From Parasphingorhabdus sp. SCSIO 66989 (GTDB lineage: Bacteria; Pseudomonadota; Alphaproteobacteria; Sphingomonadales; Sphingomonadaceae): a stretch of 64,000 nt of DNA. Below are positions 18,161 to 28,303 of the stretch, piece by piece. The notes below the pieces were generated by a model, which ran no database searches, was not told the DNA's origin, and worked only from the letters and a program-made list of their open reading frames with translations. Positions within the stretch are counted from its first letter, which is position 1; each line of letters starts with the position of its first letter. Made by a program: the position numbers and the translations under genes. Location: contig NZ_CP136594.1 of the NCBI RefSeq assembly GCF_032852305.1, forward strand, positions 1,835,501-1,899,500. Reading direction: 5' to 3'.

Positions 18161-20314
18161 ATGGCGATTGCGATCCGACAATTCCCGATATGGGCCGATC
18201 TGGCGCATCGCTGGCGGACGCTACGGCCAGCGCTTTTGGCATGGGCGAAAGAGGATGCGAAACAATGGCCGCTGGTCATTCCGCTGGCCTTTGCGACCGG
18301 GATCGGAGCGTGGTTTGCGCTGCCGGTGCGCGAGCAATGGCTTGGGTTGATTATTGGGGCAGTTCTGGCTGGTATGACGCTCTGGATGCTGGCTACACGC
18401 TGGCCGATAGCGGCGCGGTCCCTGCGCTGGTGCGGGGCCGGTTTGTTGATAGTGGCAGCGGGGACGCTGACCATCTGGACAAAATCGGAGCTGATCTCTG
18501 AACCGTCATTAGCCTCGCCATGGATCGGCACGATGGAAGGCGAGGTCGTCCAGCGCGAGATTTTGGCGGCGCGGGGGATGGAACGCTATGTTGTAAAGAT
18601 CGCACAGCCTGAAGGTTTGCCATCAAAGGTGCGGATCAATGTGCCATTTCGCCTGGTGGAAGACAAAACGACTACGGTTTTCACAGGTGATCGGATCAGA
18701 CTGAAAGTGCGCTTGATGCCGCCGGGGGAACCGGCTTTGCCTGGCGGCTATGATTTCGCACGTCGTGCCTGGTTTGCTGGACTGGGCGCTACCGGGAGCG
18801 CGCTCACTGCACCGGATGTTCTGGAGAGCAGCGGGCAGGGCGGTATTGCCAGTCTTCGCAGCCGGTTGTCGCAGCATATCCAGAGACAGATACCCGGATC
18901 CGAAGGCGCTATAGCCGCCACTCTCGCCACCGGCGATCGCGGCGGCATATCCGAAGCCGATGCAGAAGCGATGCGGCGTAGCGGTTTGGCGCATCTGCTG
19001 GCGATAAGCGGCCTGCATGTCAGCGCGTTGATCGGTGCGGTGTTTCTGTTGGTGCTGAAACTGTTGGCATTGTCGCCGACATTGGCTTTGCGTTGGCGCT
19101 TGCCCGTTGTCGCAGCCTTTGCCGGGGCGCTGGCGGGGATTGCCTATACTGTCTTCACCGGCGGCGCCGTTCCCACCATACGCGCCTGCATCGCTGCGCT
19201 ATTGATTCTGTTAGCGTTGGTTCTGGGACGCGACCCCTTTTCCCTGAGACTGATCGGTTTTGCGGCGCTGGTGATATTGCTGATCTGGCCTGAAACACTG
19301 GTAGGGCCGAGCTTCCAACTCAGCTTTGCTGCGGTGGTGGCGATTATCGCGCTCTATGATGCACCGCTTATGCGCCGCTGGTCCGCCGAGCGCGATGAGA
19401 AGCAATTCGGCCTTGTGCAGCGCATAGGGCGCTTTGCTTTGCTGCTGTTTCTCACCGGGCTGGTCATCGAGATTACCTTGATGCCGATTGCACTCTACCA
19501 TTTCCACAAAGCCGGCATTTACGGCGCGCTGGCTAATATTGTCGCTATTCCACTGACCACCTTTGTCATCATGCCGTTGGAAGCCATGGCGATGTTGGCG
19601 GACAGCATAGGATTGGGCGCACCGTTCTGGTGGCTATGCGGCAAAGCCATTGGACTGCTGTTGAGCCTTGCGCATTTCGTTTCGGAAAGCCCGGGAGCGA
19701 TTATCCGCTTTCCCGCAATTAGTATCTCGACCTATCTGCTTGCGATAGTGGCGGGGCTGATCCTGTTCCTGTTGCGCAGTCCGTTGCGTTTGCTCGGCCT
19801 GGTTCCGGCTGCTGTTGCTGTGATCCTGATGCTGGCAACACCACGTCCCGACCTGCTGATTGCGAATGATGGACGGCAGATAGCAGTGCGCAGCAAGACA
19901 TCGGGGAGTGGCGATTTTGTGCTTCTGAAACCGGACTCGGAATCCTTCACCACCGATATGATGCGCGAGCAGGGCGCATTTGAAGATGAGCCTGTGGGAC
20001 TTGATCAATGGCCAGAGGCGCAATGTTCTCGCGAATTTTGCAGTTTTGTTCTGACACGATCAGACCGCGATTGGGTGGTATTGGTTAGCCGCAAAAACGA
20101 ATATGTCCCCAAACGCGCGCTTGCTGCAGCTTGTGCCCGAAGCCATATCGTGATTGCAGGACGCTTTTTACCCGGCAGTTGCCGCCCGCGCTGGAGAAAA
20201 CTGGACCGGCGCTATTTGCGCCAGAGCGGTGGGGTGGCCATCTATCTTGATGATACGCGCATTGATCAGGTTGCCGATAGCCGATCCGATCATGGCTGGA
20301 GCTATGATCGCTAG
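18161..20314 (+). CDS. comEC: ComEC/Rec2-family DNA uptake channel protein
   Basis: Membrane channel protein for transport of single-stranded DNA during natural transformation, 717 residues from the ATG at 18161 (a GTG at 18134 would add nine). Layout: N-terminal hydrophobic region, a DUF4131-type soluble segment (about 80-220), then the multi-helix competence domain with LAHLLAISGLHVSALIGA and the GAVPTIRA motif. The C-terminal 150 residues include short beta-like segments but no HxHxDH motif, so the full metallo-beta-lactamase domain of Gram-positive ComEC is missing. This reduced form is usual in alphaproteobacteria, as far as I recall. Its neighbour lexA is convergent. Confidence 0.9.
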   Translation: MAIAIRQFPIWADLAHRWRTLRPALLAWAKEDAKQWPLVIPLAFATGIGAWFALPVREQWLGLIIGAVLAGMTLWMLATRWPIAARSLRWCGAGLLIVAAGTLTIWTKSELISEPSLASPWIGTMEGEVVQREILAARGMERYVVKIAQPEGLPSKVRINVPFRLVEDKTTTVFTGDRIRLKVRLMPPGEPALPGGYDFARRAWFAGLGATGSALTAPDVLESSGQGGIASLRSRLSQHIQRQIPGSEGAIAATLATGDRGGISEADAEAMRRSGLAHLLAISGLHVSALIGAVFLLVLKLLALSPTLALRWRLPVVAAFAGALAGIAYTVFTGGAVPTIRACIAALLILLALVLGRDPFSLRLIGFAALVILLIWPETLVGPSFQLSFAAVVAIIALYDAPLMRRWSAERDEKQFGLVQRIGRFALLLFLTGLVIEITLMPIALYHFHKAGIYGALANIVAIPLTTFVIMPLEAMAMLADSIGLGAPFWWLCGKAIGLLLSLAHFVSESPGAIIRFPAISISTYLLAIVAGLILFLLRSPLRLLGLVPAAVAVILMLATPRPDLLIANDGRQIAVRSKTSGSGDFVLLKPDSESFTTDMMREQGAFEDEPVGLDQWPEAQCSREFCSFVLTRSDRDWVVLVSRKNEYVPKRALAAACARSHIVIAGRFLPGSCRPRWRKLDRRYLRQSGGVAIYLDDTRIDQVADSRSDHGWSYDR

Positions 20315-20332
20315 ATCAGGAATTTTAGTGCG

Positions 20333-20398
20333 CACAAAGCCACAAAGTCACTAAGACGTTATGATGGGAATACCTCTTTGTGCCTTAGTGGCTTTGTG
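20333..20398. repeat. Palindromic intergenic repeat, family C, copy 1
   Basis: Arms CACAAAGCCAC and GTGGCTTTGTG enclose 44 bases. It lies just behind the comEC stop. A copy with longer, perfect 21-base arms is at 35425-35495, and a diverged relative at 40361-40436. Confidence 0.8.
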
Positions 20399-20422
20399 TG
20401 AGATATGACTATGTCGAGAAAG

Positions 20423-20506
20423 CCGCTAGGGCTGAACTTGTCGAAGCCCGCTTCTCAACATAGTCCAAAGCAGCAAGACGCCCTTCGACAAGCTCAGGGC
20501 TAGCGG
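20423..20506. repeat. Palindromic intergenic repeat, family D
   Basis: Arms CCGCTAGGGCTGAACTTGTC and, on the other side, the near-complement containing GACAAGCTCAGGGCTAGCGG, with 40-odd bases between. It lies between the convergent comEC and lexA genes and, together with the family C copy before it, fills most of that 246-base gap. Confidence 0.75.
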
Positions 20507-20560
20507 TTTAGCATAATCGCCATGTGCACGAATATGGTGCGATTTCGGGACGGCCTGAAC

Positions 20561-21250
20561 CTAATTATACCGTCGCAATAGCCCCGCTAACTGCCCCTGA
20601 ATCTGCACTTCATCAGCGCGGTAGATTTGTGGCTCATAGCTGGCGTTAGCCGGGTCGAGGCGGATGGTGTTGTGGTCACGCCGCAGATATTTCAGCGTCG
20701 CTTCCTCGCCGCGCACCAGTGCCACGACAATCTGTCCATCACGCGCGGTGTCGGTGCGGCGGATCAGGGCAAAATCACCGTCGAAAATCCCGGCTTCGAC
20801 CATCGAGTCGCCGGAAACTTCCAGCGCATAGTGATCGCCGCTGCCGAGAAGGGCGGCAGGAACAGGCAGTACTGACTGGCCCTCGAGCGCCTCAATCGGT
20901 GCGCCGGCCGCGATGCGTCCGTGCAGGGGAATTTCGAGCACATCATTGGAAGCATCGGGGATTGAGACATTCGAGCCGACCAGATTGCGGTCTGCACCGC
21001 CCATGGTGACCGAGGGTGCAGGGGTCGCTGTTCCGCCTTCGGGTAGCTTCAACACTTCCAGCGCGCGGGCGCGATTGGGGAGGCGGCGGATAAAGCCGCG
21101 TTCTTCCAATGCGCTCACCAGACGGTGCACACCAGATTTGGATTTGAGATCAAGCGCTTCCTTCATCTCTTCAAAGGACGGCGAAACGCCGCTGGCTTCG
21201 AGCCGGTCCTGAATGAAGCAAAGCAGTTCGTGCTGTTTACGGGTTAGCAT
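20561..21250 (-). CDS. lexA: LexA repressor
   Basis: SOS-response repressor and self-cleaving protease, 229 residues. The N-terminal winged helix-turn-helix reads [14 protein letters not shown] with [20 protein letters not shown] as recognition region. The C-terminal S24 peptidase domain carries the Ala-Gly cleavage site in [10 protein letters not shown], the catalytic Ser in SGDSMVEAG and the Lys in the [11 protein letters not shown] strand. The start ATG at 21250 has GGAGGG as ribosome-binding site. A near-consensus alphaproteobacterial LexA operator lies 27 bases upstream, so autoregulation is likely. Confidence 0.96.
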   Translation of the reverse strand: MLTRKQHELLCFIQDRLEASGVSPSFEEMKEALDLKSKSGVHRLVSALEERGFIRRLPNRARALEVLKLPEGGTATPAPSVTMGGADRNLVGSNVSIPDASNDVLEIPLHGRIAAGAPIEALEGQSVLPVPAALLGSGDHYALEVSGDSMVEAGIFDGDFALIRRTDTARDGQIVVALVRGEEATLKYLRRDHNTIRLDPANASYEPQIYRADEVQIQGQLAGLLRRYN

Positions 21251-21276
21251 TTGTCCCTCCGCATGAAACGAATAGG

Positions 21277-21291
21277 GAACAATTATGAAAC
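21277..21291 (-). promoter_or_regulatory. Putative LexA (SOS) box upstream of lexA
   Basis: On the plus strand GAAC, seven bases, AAAC; on the minus strand this reads GTTT-N7-GTTC, one mismatch from the known alphaproteobacterial LexA operator GTTC-N7-GTTC. The position, 27-41 bases before the lexA start codon, fits autorepression. Confidence 0.7.
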
Positions 21292-21346
21292 AAAAGTGAT
21301 CAAGTCAAGTGGGAAGTTTTCGTATCGCGAAAAAAGTGACCGATTA

Positions 21347-22141
21347 TCAATTACCTTGCAGTAAATCGCGGGTTGCCTGAGCGACATCATGCTGGCGCAT
21401 CAGCGTTTCGCCCACCAGAAAGGCGTGAACATTTGACTGTGCCAGTCGCTCGCAATCATCATGGCTGGCAATGCCGCTTTCGGCGATGACAAGCCGCTCT
21501 TTGGGAATCAAGGGAGCCAGAATCTCTGTCGTTGCCAAATCTGTTTTGAAGCGCGTGAGGTCGCGGTTGTTGATCCCGATGAGTGGCGTATCGAGCATCA
21601 GTGCACGCTCGAGTTCAGCGCGATTATGCACCTCGACCAGCACATCCATATCAAAGCGTTTGGCCTCTGCGACCAGATCCTGCATCAGTGCGTCGTCGCA
21701 CGCGGCAACAATGATCAGAATCGCATCGGCCCCGAGCGCGCGCGCTTCGCCCACCTGCCAGGGGTCAACCATAAAGTCCTTGCGCAGACAGGGCAGCGAG
21801 CAGGCATTACGCGCCTCTGCAAGGTAATGGTCTGCGCCCTGAAAATAGGGGACATCGGTGAGCACCGAGAGGCAGGTCGCACCGCCAGCTTCATAATCGC
21901 TGGCATGCATTGGCGGGTCAAAATCCTCGCGGATCAGGCCTTTGGAGGGACTGGCACGCTTGATCTCGGCGATCAGCGCCCAGCCTCCGGCGGCGACTTT
22001 ATCCTGCATCGCTTTGGCAAAACCGCGCGGGGCGGTTTTCACGGCGATGGCAGCATCTCGGTCGGCCAGCGAAAAGACCTGTTTGCGCGCCGCGACATGG
22101 GCGCGTTTGTCGTCGCATATCTGTTTGAGGCGGTCTGTCAT
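21347..22141 (-). CDS. trpC: Indole-3-glycerol-phosphate synthase
   Basis: Forms indole-3-glycerol phosphate from carboxyphenylribulose phosphate in tryptophan synthesis, 264 residues, monofunctional (no fused TrpF). TIM-barrel motifs: [12 protein letters not shown] (active-site Lys), [33 protein letters not shown] and VIAESGI. The ATG overlaps the trpD stop by four bases. The gene ends 96 bases before lexA; in several sphingomonads I recall moaC and moeA following trpC, but they are not here. Confidence 0.96.
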   Translation of the reverse strand: MTDRLKQICDDKRAHVAARKQVFSLADRDAAIAVKTAPRGFAKAMQDKVAAGGWALIAEIKRASPSKGLIREDFDPPMHASDYEAGGATCLSVLTDVPYFQGADHYLAEARNACSLPCLRKDFMVDPWQVGEARALGADAILIIVAACDDALMQDLVAEAKRFDMDVLVEVHNRAELERALMLDTPLIGINNRDLTRFKTDLATTEILAPLIPKERLVIAESGIASHDDCERLAQSNVHAFLVGETLMRQHDVAQATRDLLQGN

Positions 22142-23130
22142 ATCGCAATCCAGCAGTTGAGCAGGGCATTGGCCAGACCTTTATCGAGAGCTTCTTCGGC
22201 TTCTTCCAGCCCTTCGGCCCAGCTTTCGGCTTCGCCCGCAATCTGCAACGCAGCGGCGGAGTTGATCAGAACCGCATCGCGATAGGCGCTTTTCTCGCCT
22301 GCCATAAGGCCGCGCAGGGCAGCCGCATTATAGTCGGCATCTCCGCCGCATATGGCCGAGAGAGGAGACAGGGTGAGATCATGCTCTTCGGGATTGAACA
22401 TATGCTCGGTCATCTGGCCATTGTGCCAATTATGAATCAGCGTTGGCCCGGCGATTGAGATTTCATCCAGGCCTTCCATGCCCGAGACAATCATCAGCCG
22501 CTCATAATCAAGCATCTGCGCGGCCTCTGCATAAACCGGGACCAGATCAGGATGGGCAACGCCGATTAGCTGACGGCGCACAAGCGCCGGATTGCACAGC
22601 GGGCCAAGCAGATTGAAAATCGTGCGGCGGCCCAGCGCCTTGCGGATCGGGGCGATGGCACCAAGCGCCGGATGATGCGCCGGGGCGAAGAGAAAGGCGA
22701 TGCCAAGGTCATTAAGCAGGGCGCTGTTTTCCTCTGGCGTCCGGTCGAGTCTGATACCGAGGGCTTCGAGCGTATCGGCTGCACCTGATTTACTGCTGGC
22801 CGCGCGATTGCCATGCTTGGCGACGGGCACTTCACAGGCGGCGACCACCAGCGAAACCGCGGTTGATACATTGAGGCTGTGGCTGCCATCGCCGCCGGTG
22901 CCGCAGACATCAATCGCGTTTTTTGGGGCATTGGGGAGCGGGACCATGCGTTGCCGCATGGCGCGTGCGGCCCCGGCGATTTCCGTTGCCGCTTCGCCGC
23001 GATCAGCAAGGGTAACCAGTATGTCACTGATCTCCTCGGCGCTATATTCGCCATCAAGGACAGCGCTGAAGAGCGCTTCTGCATCCTCTAACGCGAGCGG
23101 TTCATCCAGCGGAGGAACGGCGTTGCTCAT
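22138..23130 (-). CDS. trpD: Anthranilate phosphoribosyltransferase
   Basis: Transfers phosphoribose from PRPP to anthranilate, 330 residues. Signature motifs: [18 protein letters not shown] (PRPP-binding loop, about residue 75), [15 protein letters not shown], and the [10 protein letters not shown] segment with the following GVAHPD. It overlaps trpG upstream and trpC downstream by four bases each, so the three are translationally coupled. Confidence 0.96.
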   Translation of the reverse strand: MSNAVPPLDEPLALEDAEALFSAVLDGEYSAEEISDILVTLADRGEAATEIAGAARAMRQRMVPLPNAPKNAIDVCGTGGDGSHSLNVSTAVSLVVAACEVPVAKHGNRAASSKSGAADTLEALGIRLDRTPEENSALLNDLGIAFLFAPAHHPALGAIAPIRKALGRRTIFNLLGPLCNPALVRRQLIGVAHPDLVPVYAEAAQMLDYERLMIVSGMEGLDEISIAGPTLIHNWHNGQMTEHMFNPEEHDLTLSPLSAICGGDADYNAAALRGLMAGEKSAYRDAVLINSAAALQIAGEAESWAEGLEEAEEALDKGLANALLNCWIAI

Positions 23131-23756
23131 ACCAATGCGCCTTTGGGTGCTTTCGGGACACCGCCATGTTCGATCCCGGCAATATCGAGAAAATTGGCAA
23201 GCATCTGATGGCCATGCTCGCTGGCAATGCTCTCCGGGTGAAACTGCACGCCATGAATGGGCAGGGTTTGGTGGCGAAATCCCATAATCAGGCTGTCACC
23301 GCCATCTGCAGACGGTGTCGTTGCGTTGATATGCAGGCAATCAGGCAGGCCATCACGGGCCACAATCAGCGAGTGATAGCGGGTGGCGATAAACGGATTG
23401 GGCAGGCCAGCAAACACCCCACTGCCATCATGCTCCATCGGCGAGGTTTTGCCGTGCATTAGGCCGCCTTGTTCGACCGTGCCGCCAAAATGCTGGCCAA
23501 TAGCCTGATGGCCGAGGCAGACGCCGAGCAGGGGGAGTTCTTTATCGGCACAGGCAGCGACCAGATCGAGCGAGATACCTGCTTCATTAGGCGTGCATGG
23601 GCCGGGGGAGATGATAATAGCCTGGGGATTGAGCGCTATGGCTGCGTCGGCAGTCAGCGCATCATTGCGTTCCACCCGCACCTCAACGCCCAATTCCATG
23701 ACATAATGCACCAGATTGAAGGTGAAGCTGTCATAATTGTCGATCATAAGGATCAT
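23127..23756 (-). CDS. trpG: Anthranilate synthase component II (glutamine amidotransferase)
   Basis: Provides ammonia from glutamine to TrpE, 209 residues, class I glutamine amidotransferase. It begins [18 protein letters not shown]; the catalytic Cys is in [11 protein letters not shown] and the His-Glu pair in [14 protein letters not shown]. The oxyanion region [11 protein letters not shown] is intact. The ATG at 23756 overlaps the trpE stop by four bases. The same subunit may also serve 4-amino-4-deoxychorismate synthase, since TrpG is often shared; that is inference. Confidence 0.96.
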   Translation of the reverse strand: MILMIDNYDSFTFNLVHYVMELGVEVRVERNDALTADAAIALNPQAIIISPGPCTPNEAGISLDLVAACADKELPLLGVCLGHQAIGQHFGGTVEQGGLMHGKTSPMEHDGSGVFAGLPNPFIATRYHSLIVARDGLPDCLHINATTPSADGGDSLIMGFRHQTLPIHGVQFHPESIASEHGHQMLANFLDIAGIEHGGVPKAPKGALV

Positions 23757-25306
23757 TGACCAAAGCCCCCCTCTCTTGCCCGGCTGATCGCGTCATTGGC
23801 AGCGGCAAACAATGCGCCTGCCTTGGCCTGACATTCGCGCAATTCATAGTCCGGGTCACTATCTGCAACAATACCGGCTCCGGCCTGGACATGCATGGTG
23901 CCATCTTTGACCACGGCGGTGCGCAAGACAATACAGCTATCGACCGAGCCATCGGGCGCGAAATAGCCGACGGCACCGGCATAGGCTCCGCGTTGTTCGG
24001 GTTCCAGTTCGGCAATAATCTGACAGGCGCGAACCTTGGGCGCGCCGCTCACCGTGCCTGCGGGGAAGCCAGCGAGTAGCGCTGAAACCGGGTCCATGTC
24101 ATCAGCCAGATCACCGACAACATTGGAGACGATATGCATTACATGGCTATAGCGTTCGATGGTGAAGCTATCGGTTACGCTGACGCTATTGGCCTTGGCA
24201 ACGCGGCCGACATCATTGCGACCGAGGTCCAGCAGCATCAGATGCTCTGCTCGCTCCTTGGGGTCAGCGAGCAGGATTTCGGCATTGGTGCGGTCTTCTG
24301 CAGCGGTTGCACCGCGCGGGCGGGTGCCTGCAATCGGGCGGATGGTAACCTCACCATCGCGGACTCGCACCAATATTTCCGGGCTGGAGCCGATCAATGC
24401 GAAATCCGGCAAGTCTAGATAGAAGAGAAAGGGCGATGGATTGATGCGTCTGAGCGAACGATAGAGCTGCATCGGAGGCAGCGGGAAGGGTGCGGTGAAG
24501 CGCTGCGCCAGCACCACCTGGAAGATATCGCCTGCGTGGATATAGTCTTTGGCCTTGAGGACCATGTCCCGATAACGTTCGGGGGCAATAACGGCTTCGG
24601 GCGCAATCTGTGACAGCGTAGCGGCATCGCCTGCTGTAGTAGCGTCGGAGCCCTGTGGTTCTACTAAAGTGCGCTCGACTTCGTCCAGACGTTCCTTGGC
24701 CTTTGTGATGTGATGGTCTGCATTGCCACTTGTCTTCGCCCATAAAGGCGTGATCAGGAACATCTCGTCCTTCAACCGGTCGAGAATAATCAGCAGCGAG
24801 GGACGGACGAAAACCATATCCGGCAGATTTAGTGGTGCATCCTCAGCACGTGGGATTTTTTCTACCAGGCCAACGGTTTCATAGCCGAAATAGCCTACCA
24901 GAAAGGCCAGTACTGGAGGTAATTCTTCAGGCACGTCCATCTGGCACTTGTGCGCCAGAGCTTTAAGGGCATCGACTGCGTTGGTGTCTTCATCGCCGTC
25001 GTTGTAGGCGTCAAACTTATCGCGCTGATGCTGCCAGTCGGGGTTGATAAACCCACGACCATTCTGGGCCCGATAGACAAGGTCCGGGTCTAAGCCGATC
25101 AGGCTGTAGCGCCCGCGTGTCTCACCGCCCTCAACCGATTCCAGTAGAAAGTCGCCGCGATCCGGGCGGAATAGCTGCATCGCCAGCGAAACAGCGGTAT
25201 AGGTATCGGCAACAACGCGGCGATAGAGCAGGGCGGATTGTCCGCTTTCCAGTCTGGCGCGCGCCGCTTTCTCCTGATCGCTGCTATTCCGGTCCGGCTG
25301 ATCCAT
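23753..25306 (-). CDS. trpE: Anthranilate synthase component I
   Basis: Converts chorismate to anthranilate with TrpG, 517 residues. The N-terminal domain carries the tryptophan-feedback region including [18 protein letters not shown]. The C-terminal chorismate-binding domain has [28 protein letters not shown], and the [11 protein letters not shown] and QAGAGIV motifs. The ATG at 25306 shares one base with the stop codon (TAATG) of the upstream ppiD-like gene, so translation is probably coupled. No trp leader peptide could be placed because the gene has no leader of its own. Confidence 0.96.
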   Translation of the reverse strand: MDQPDRNSSDQEKAARARLESGQSALLYRRVVADTYTAVSLAMQLFRPDRGDFLLESVEGGETRGRYSLIGLDPDLVYRAQNGRGFINPDWQHQRDKFDAYNDGDEDTNAVDALKALAHKCQMDVPEELPPVLAFLVGYFGYETVGLVEKIPRAEDAPLNLPDMVFVRPSLLIILDRLKDEMFLITPLWAKTSGNADHHITKAKERLDEVERTLVEPQGSDATTAGDAATLSQIAPEAVIAPERYRDMVLKAKDYIHAGDIFQVVLAQRFTAPFPLPPMQLYRSLRRINPSPFLFYLDLPDFALIGSSPEILVRVRDGEVTIRPIAGTRPRGATAAEDRTNAEILLADPKERAEHLMLLDLGRNDVGRVAKANSVSVTDSFTIERYSHVMHIVSNVVGDLADDMDPVSALLAGFPAGTVSGAPKVRACQIIAELEPEQRGAYAGAVGYFAPDGSVDSCIVLRTAVVKDGTMHVQAGAGIVADSDPDYELRECQAKAGALFAAANDAISRAREGGFGQ

Positions 25307-27249
25307 TAGCGCAGCTGGTTAGTGCCGGTCAGATCGTCGATGACCGACTTGATAACAGCCTCGTTACGCTTCACCTCAATAGTAGCCTTCGCAGCCGCAA
25401 CCATCTGGTCCGCATATTCGCGCGCCAGAACAGGTTTGAAGTCCTGCGCTACGCGTTGGGTGAGGGCGGGGCGCTCGCTGGCATCGCCGCGGTCGATATT
25501 TTCCAGATGGACGATAAACCATGCTTGGTTATTCGGGCCTTCCAATACCTTGGTGCTGCCCTCTGTCATGCTGAACATCAGTGCCAGTGGCGGCGGCACG
25601 CGCTGCCCACCGGCGTTGAGCTGGGCACGCCGTGCACCGACATTTTCTACCGGTGGCAGGCGTACGCCCAATGCGGCAACGGCACTGTTAAGCCCCTCAC
25701 CATTTTCTGTCTTGGCGGCGATATCGCGGGCCGCTTTCTCGGCGCGTTCAGACCCCTTATCGAGGCGATAAACCGTCAGCACATCCTGTTTGACGGTTGC
25801 AAATGGCGGTGGCGCTGCCGGTTTGATCTCGCCAACATCAAAGATCGCAAATTCCAGACCCTGGGTCGTCTCAACAATCTGAGCCGTGCCAGTCGCTTCC
25901 ATCTTGAACGCATCTTCCAGTACGGTGCGGGCAATGACATCGGTTTTGAATTCGGGATCAACAATCGAATTGCCATTGGCGATAAGTAGCGGTGTAGTTG
26001 TGATTGTCAGATTTTCAGACTGCGCAATATCATTGAGTGAAGCGCCGCTTTGCAGCCGATCCTCGACATTGACGGTAAAGTCAGACAGTGCCTCTCGCGA
26101 CTTTTCTTCCATAATGTCGCGCTCCAATATGGCACTGACATTCTCCAAAGTGCGTTCAGGAACCTGTTCTATGTCGGTGACGCGGATAACATGCCATCCG
26201 AGCGGGCTCTGACTGATCGGTGCCATGGTATTTATCGCGGTGCCAAAGGCGGCATCGGCAACGGCATTGGAGGTTTCGCTGGCAAATTCGCCCTTGGTGA
26301 TCTGCCCGATTTCGCTCGCGGCCAAGCCAATGGCTTCAGCCGCATCGACGATCGATGCGCCGCCATTGATGCGGTCCATCAGCGCTTTTGCGCCGTCTTC
26401 GGTGGGGAGAATGACCTGCAGCAGCAGCCGGGTTTCGCGTGCGGCAAATTCCTCGCGGCGCTCTTCAAAGGCGGCCTTTAATTCGGTTTCACTGACGCTA
26501 ATGTCATCAATAACCTGATTGCGGGTAAACACGGTGTAGCGAATGGTGCGCTGTTCCGGCAGGGTGAAGCGACTGCTGTTATCGGTATAATATTTCTCCA
26601 GCGCCTCATCGCTTACCGCCTCATCGGTCATAAAGGCAGTCGAGGGCAGTGTAGCAATGCGTCCGCGGCGGCCTTCAAGCAGCAAAGAGGCATAGGGCAG
26701 CACCAGATTTTCCGGCGGCTTGGTGCCGATCTGGATCGGATCGATAAGCTGTTCGGCGAGCAGGGTACGTTTCAGCTGTTCGCGGAACCGTTCTTCGTTG
26801 ATGTTGTTGTCGGCCAGTACCCGCCGATAGGTCGCCTCATCAAAGTTACCGGCGGCATTGCGAAAAGCGCCAAGCTTGGTGATCTCGGCATCCACAAGTC
26901 TTTTGCCCGCGCCCAGCCCTATGGAACGGCCATATTCTGCAACGGCATAGCTGTTCACTAGCTGATCAATCACCTCGTCAACACCGCCGCCCTCAATAAA
27001 GGCGGCCATGGTCAGAGTAGGGTCTTGCTGGCGCGCTTGTGAAAAGGCGTTGTCCACTGCTGTGCGCAGTTCGGACGTTGAAATACTCTGCTTGCCGATT
27101 TTCACTGCGGTCTGGCTGTTGCCGATGCCGCCAAACATGCCGCCGGTGACATCGCTGCTGGCAAAAGCAATGGCAATCAGGCCGACAAAAGCCAGGGTGA
27201 GCACAAGGCCGATCTTAGATTGAAAAATGGAACGAAAGAAACCGATCAT
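25306..27249 (-). CDS. ppiD: Periplasmic peptidyl-prolyl isomerase, PpiD/SurA-like
   Basis: Membrane-anchored folding factor for outer-membrane proteins, 647 residues. A short cytoplasmic N-terminus precedes one membrane helix (about residues 13-32). A SurA_N-like helical region follows (about 35-200), with EERFREQLKRTLLAEQLID. The parvulin domain is about 265-360 and contains SQSPLGWHVIRVTDI. A second helical chaperone region and a C-terminal domain complete the protein. The usual PpiD length is about 620-650. In alphaproteobacteria this gene commonly precedes trpE, as here, and may drive the trp operon. Symbol by similarity of layout. Confidence 0.85.
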   Translation of the reverse strand: MIGFFRSIFQSKIGLVLTLAFVGLIAIAFASSDVTGGMFGGIGNSQTAVKIGKQSISTSELRTAVDNAFSQARQQDPTLTMAAFIEGGGVDEVIDQLVNSYAVAEYGRSIGLGAGKRLVDAEITKLGAFRNAAGNFDEATYRRVLADNNINEERFREQLKRTLLAEQLIDPIQIGTKPPENLVLPYASLLLEGRRGRIATLPSTAFMTDEAVSDEALEKYYTDNSSRFTLPEQRTIRYTVFTRNQVIDDISVSETELKAAFEERREEFAARETRLLLQVILPTEDGAKALMDRINGGASIVDAAEAIGLAASEIGQITKGEFASETSNAVADAAFGTAINTMAPISQSPLGWHVIRVTDIEQVPERTLENVSAILERDIMEEKSREALSDFTVNVEDRLQSGASLNDIAQSENLTITTTPLLIANGNSIVDPEFKTDVIARTVLEDAFKMEATGTAQIVETTQGLEFAIFDVGEIKPAAPPPFATVKQDVLTVYRLDKGSERAEKAARDIAAKTENGEGLNSAVAALGVRLPPVENVGARRAQLNAGGQRVPPPLALMFSMTEGSTKVLEGPNNQAWFIVHLENIDRGDASERPALTQRVAQDFKPVLAREYADQMVAAAKATIEVKRNEAVIKSVIDDLTGTNQLR

Positions 27250-27432
27250 TATACGCTACGCCATACCTTTAAGGGATGTTTCGGGACATCGTGTCTGCCC
27301 AAGCCTTTAGGGTCTGCCCCGGACAATCGCAAGAGCGGTGATGGCTTGCGCAAAATCATGCCGTTGATATAGCCCCAGCATATTGATCTTTCGGCATTTG
27401 ATGCCGGACAAATACAAGAGATGAGACAGAAT

Positions 27433-28170
27433 ATGCGGCCCTATATTATTGCCAACTGGAAGATGAACGGCTCGTTTGATGCGCTTGATGAGGCCTGGGG
27501 CATTGATGAGGCCGCGGGCGAGTATCGTGATGTCGATGTCGCTATCTGCCCGCCGGCAACTCTGATTGCGCCGATGGCGGATGAACTGAGCTATGCCAAA
27601 GCCGGAGCGCAAGACTGTCATCAGGCCGAGTCCGGGGCGCATACGGGCTGCCTTTCCGCCAATATGATCGGCGAAGTGGGTGGAACGCTCGCAATTGTCG
27701 GTCATAGCGAGCGGCGCCAGGATCAAGCGGAAACCAGTGCGATCGTCGCCGAAAAGCTGATCGCGGCGCAAAAGACGGGTCTCGAAGCGATATTGTGTAT
27801 TGGTGAGCCGCTGGATGTACGCGATGCGGGGGAAGCAGAGAGCTATGTCTGCCAGCAGCTGGCGGAATCGCTGGTTGGCGATATTGATCCTGCGATGCTG
27901 ACCGTTGCTTATGAACCTATCTGGGCAATTGGCACCGGACGGGTTGCAGGCGAATCAGATATTGCCGCTATGCATGCCGCCTGCCGTGCACAATTAGTAG
28001 AACGGTTTGGCGATGTAGGTGCTGGCGTGCGACTGCTATATGGCGGTTCGGTCAAGGGCGAAAATGCGCCGCAAATTCTGGCTATCGATGATGTCAATGG
28101 CGCGCTGGTCGGCGGGGCCAGCCTGAAAGCAGAGACGTTCGCGCCGATTATTGCGGCGGCGGCACAATAA
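27433..28170 (+). CDS. tpiA: Triose-phosphate isomerase
   Basis: Interconverts dihydroxyacetone phosphate and glyceraldehyde 3-phosphate. From the ATG at 27433 the protein has 245 residues and begins MRPYIIANWKMNG; an ATG at 27421 would add four residues. The active-site residues are present: Lys in NWKMNG, His in IVGHSERR and Glu in VAYEPIWAIGTG, plus phosphate-binding LLYGGSVKGENA. A short hairpin (CGGCAT-TTG-ATGCCG, 27392-27406) lies just upstream. It is divergent from the ppiD-trp unit and followed by secG, a frequent pairing. Confidence 0.96.
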   Translation: MRPYIIANWKMNGSFDALDEAWGIDEAAGEYRDVDVAICPPATLIAPMADELSYAKAGAQDCHQAESGAHTGCLSANMIGEVGGTLAIVGHSERRQDQAETSAIVAEKLIAAQKTGLEAILCIGEPLDVRDAGEAESYVCQQLAESLVGDIDPAMLTVAYEPIWAIGTGRVAGESDIAAMHAACRAQLVERFGDVGAGVRLLYGGSVKGENAPQILAIDDVNGALVGGASLKAETFAPIIAAAAQ

Positions 28171-28303
28171 CCGTCCTTCCGGCTAGTCCTTGCCAGCGAT
28201 ATTGAAACAATCGGGCGAAGTCGCTATGTGCGCTGCCAATGCAGAGGCACGCACAGTTTATCAGGCGCTGCCATATAGCTTTTACAGGACTTAGTGAGAC
28301 CGC

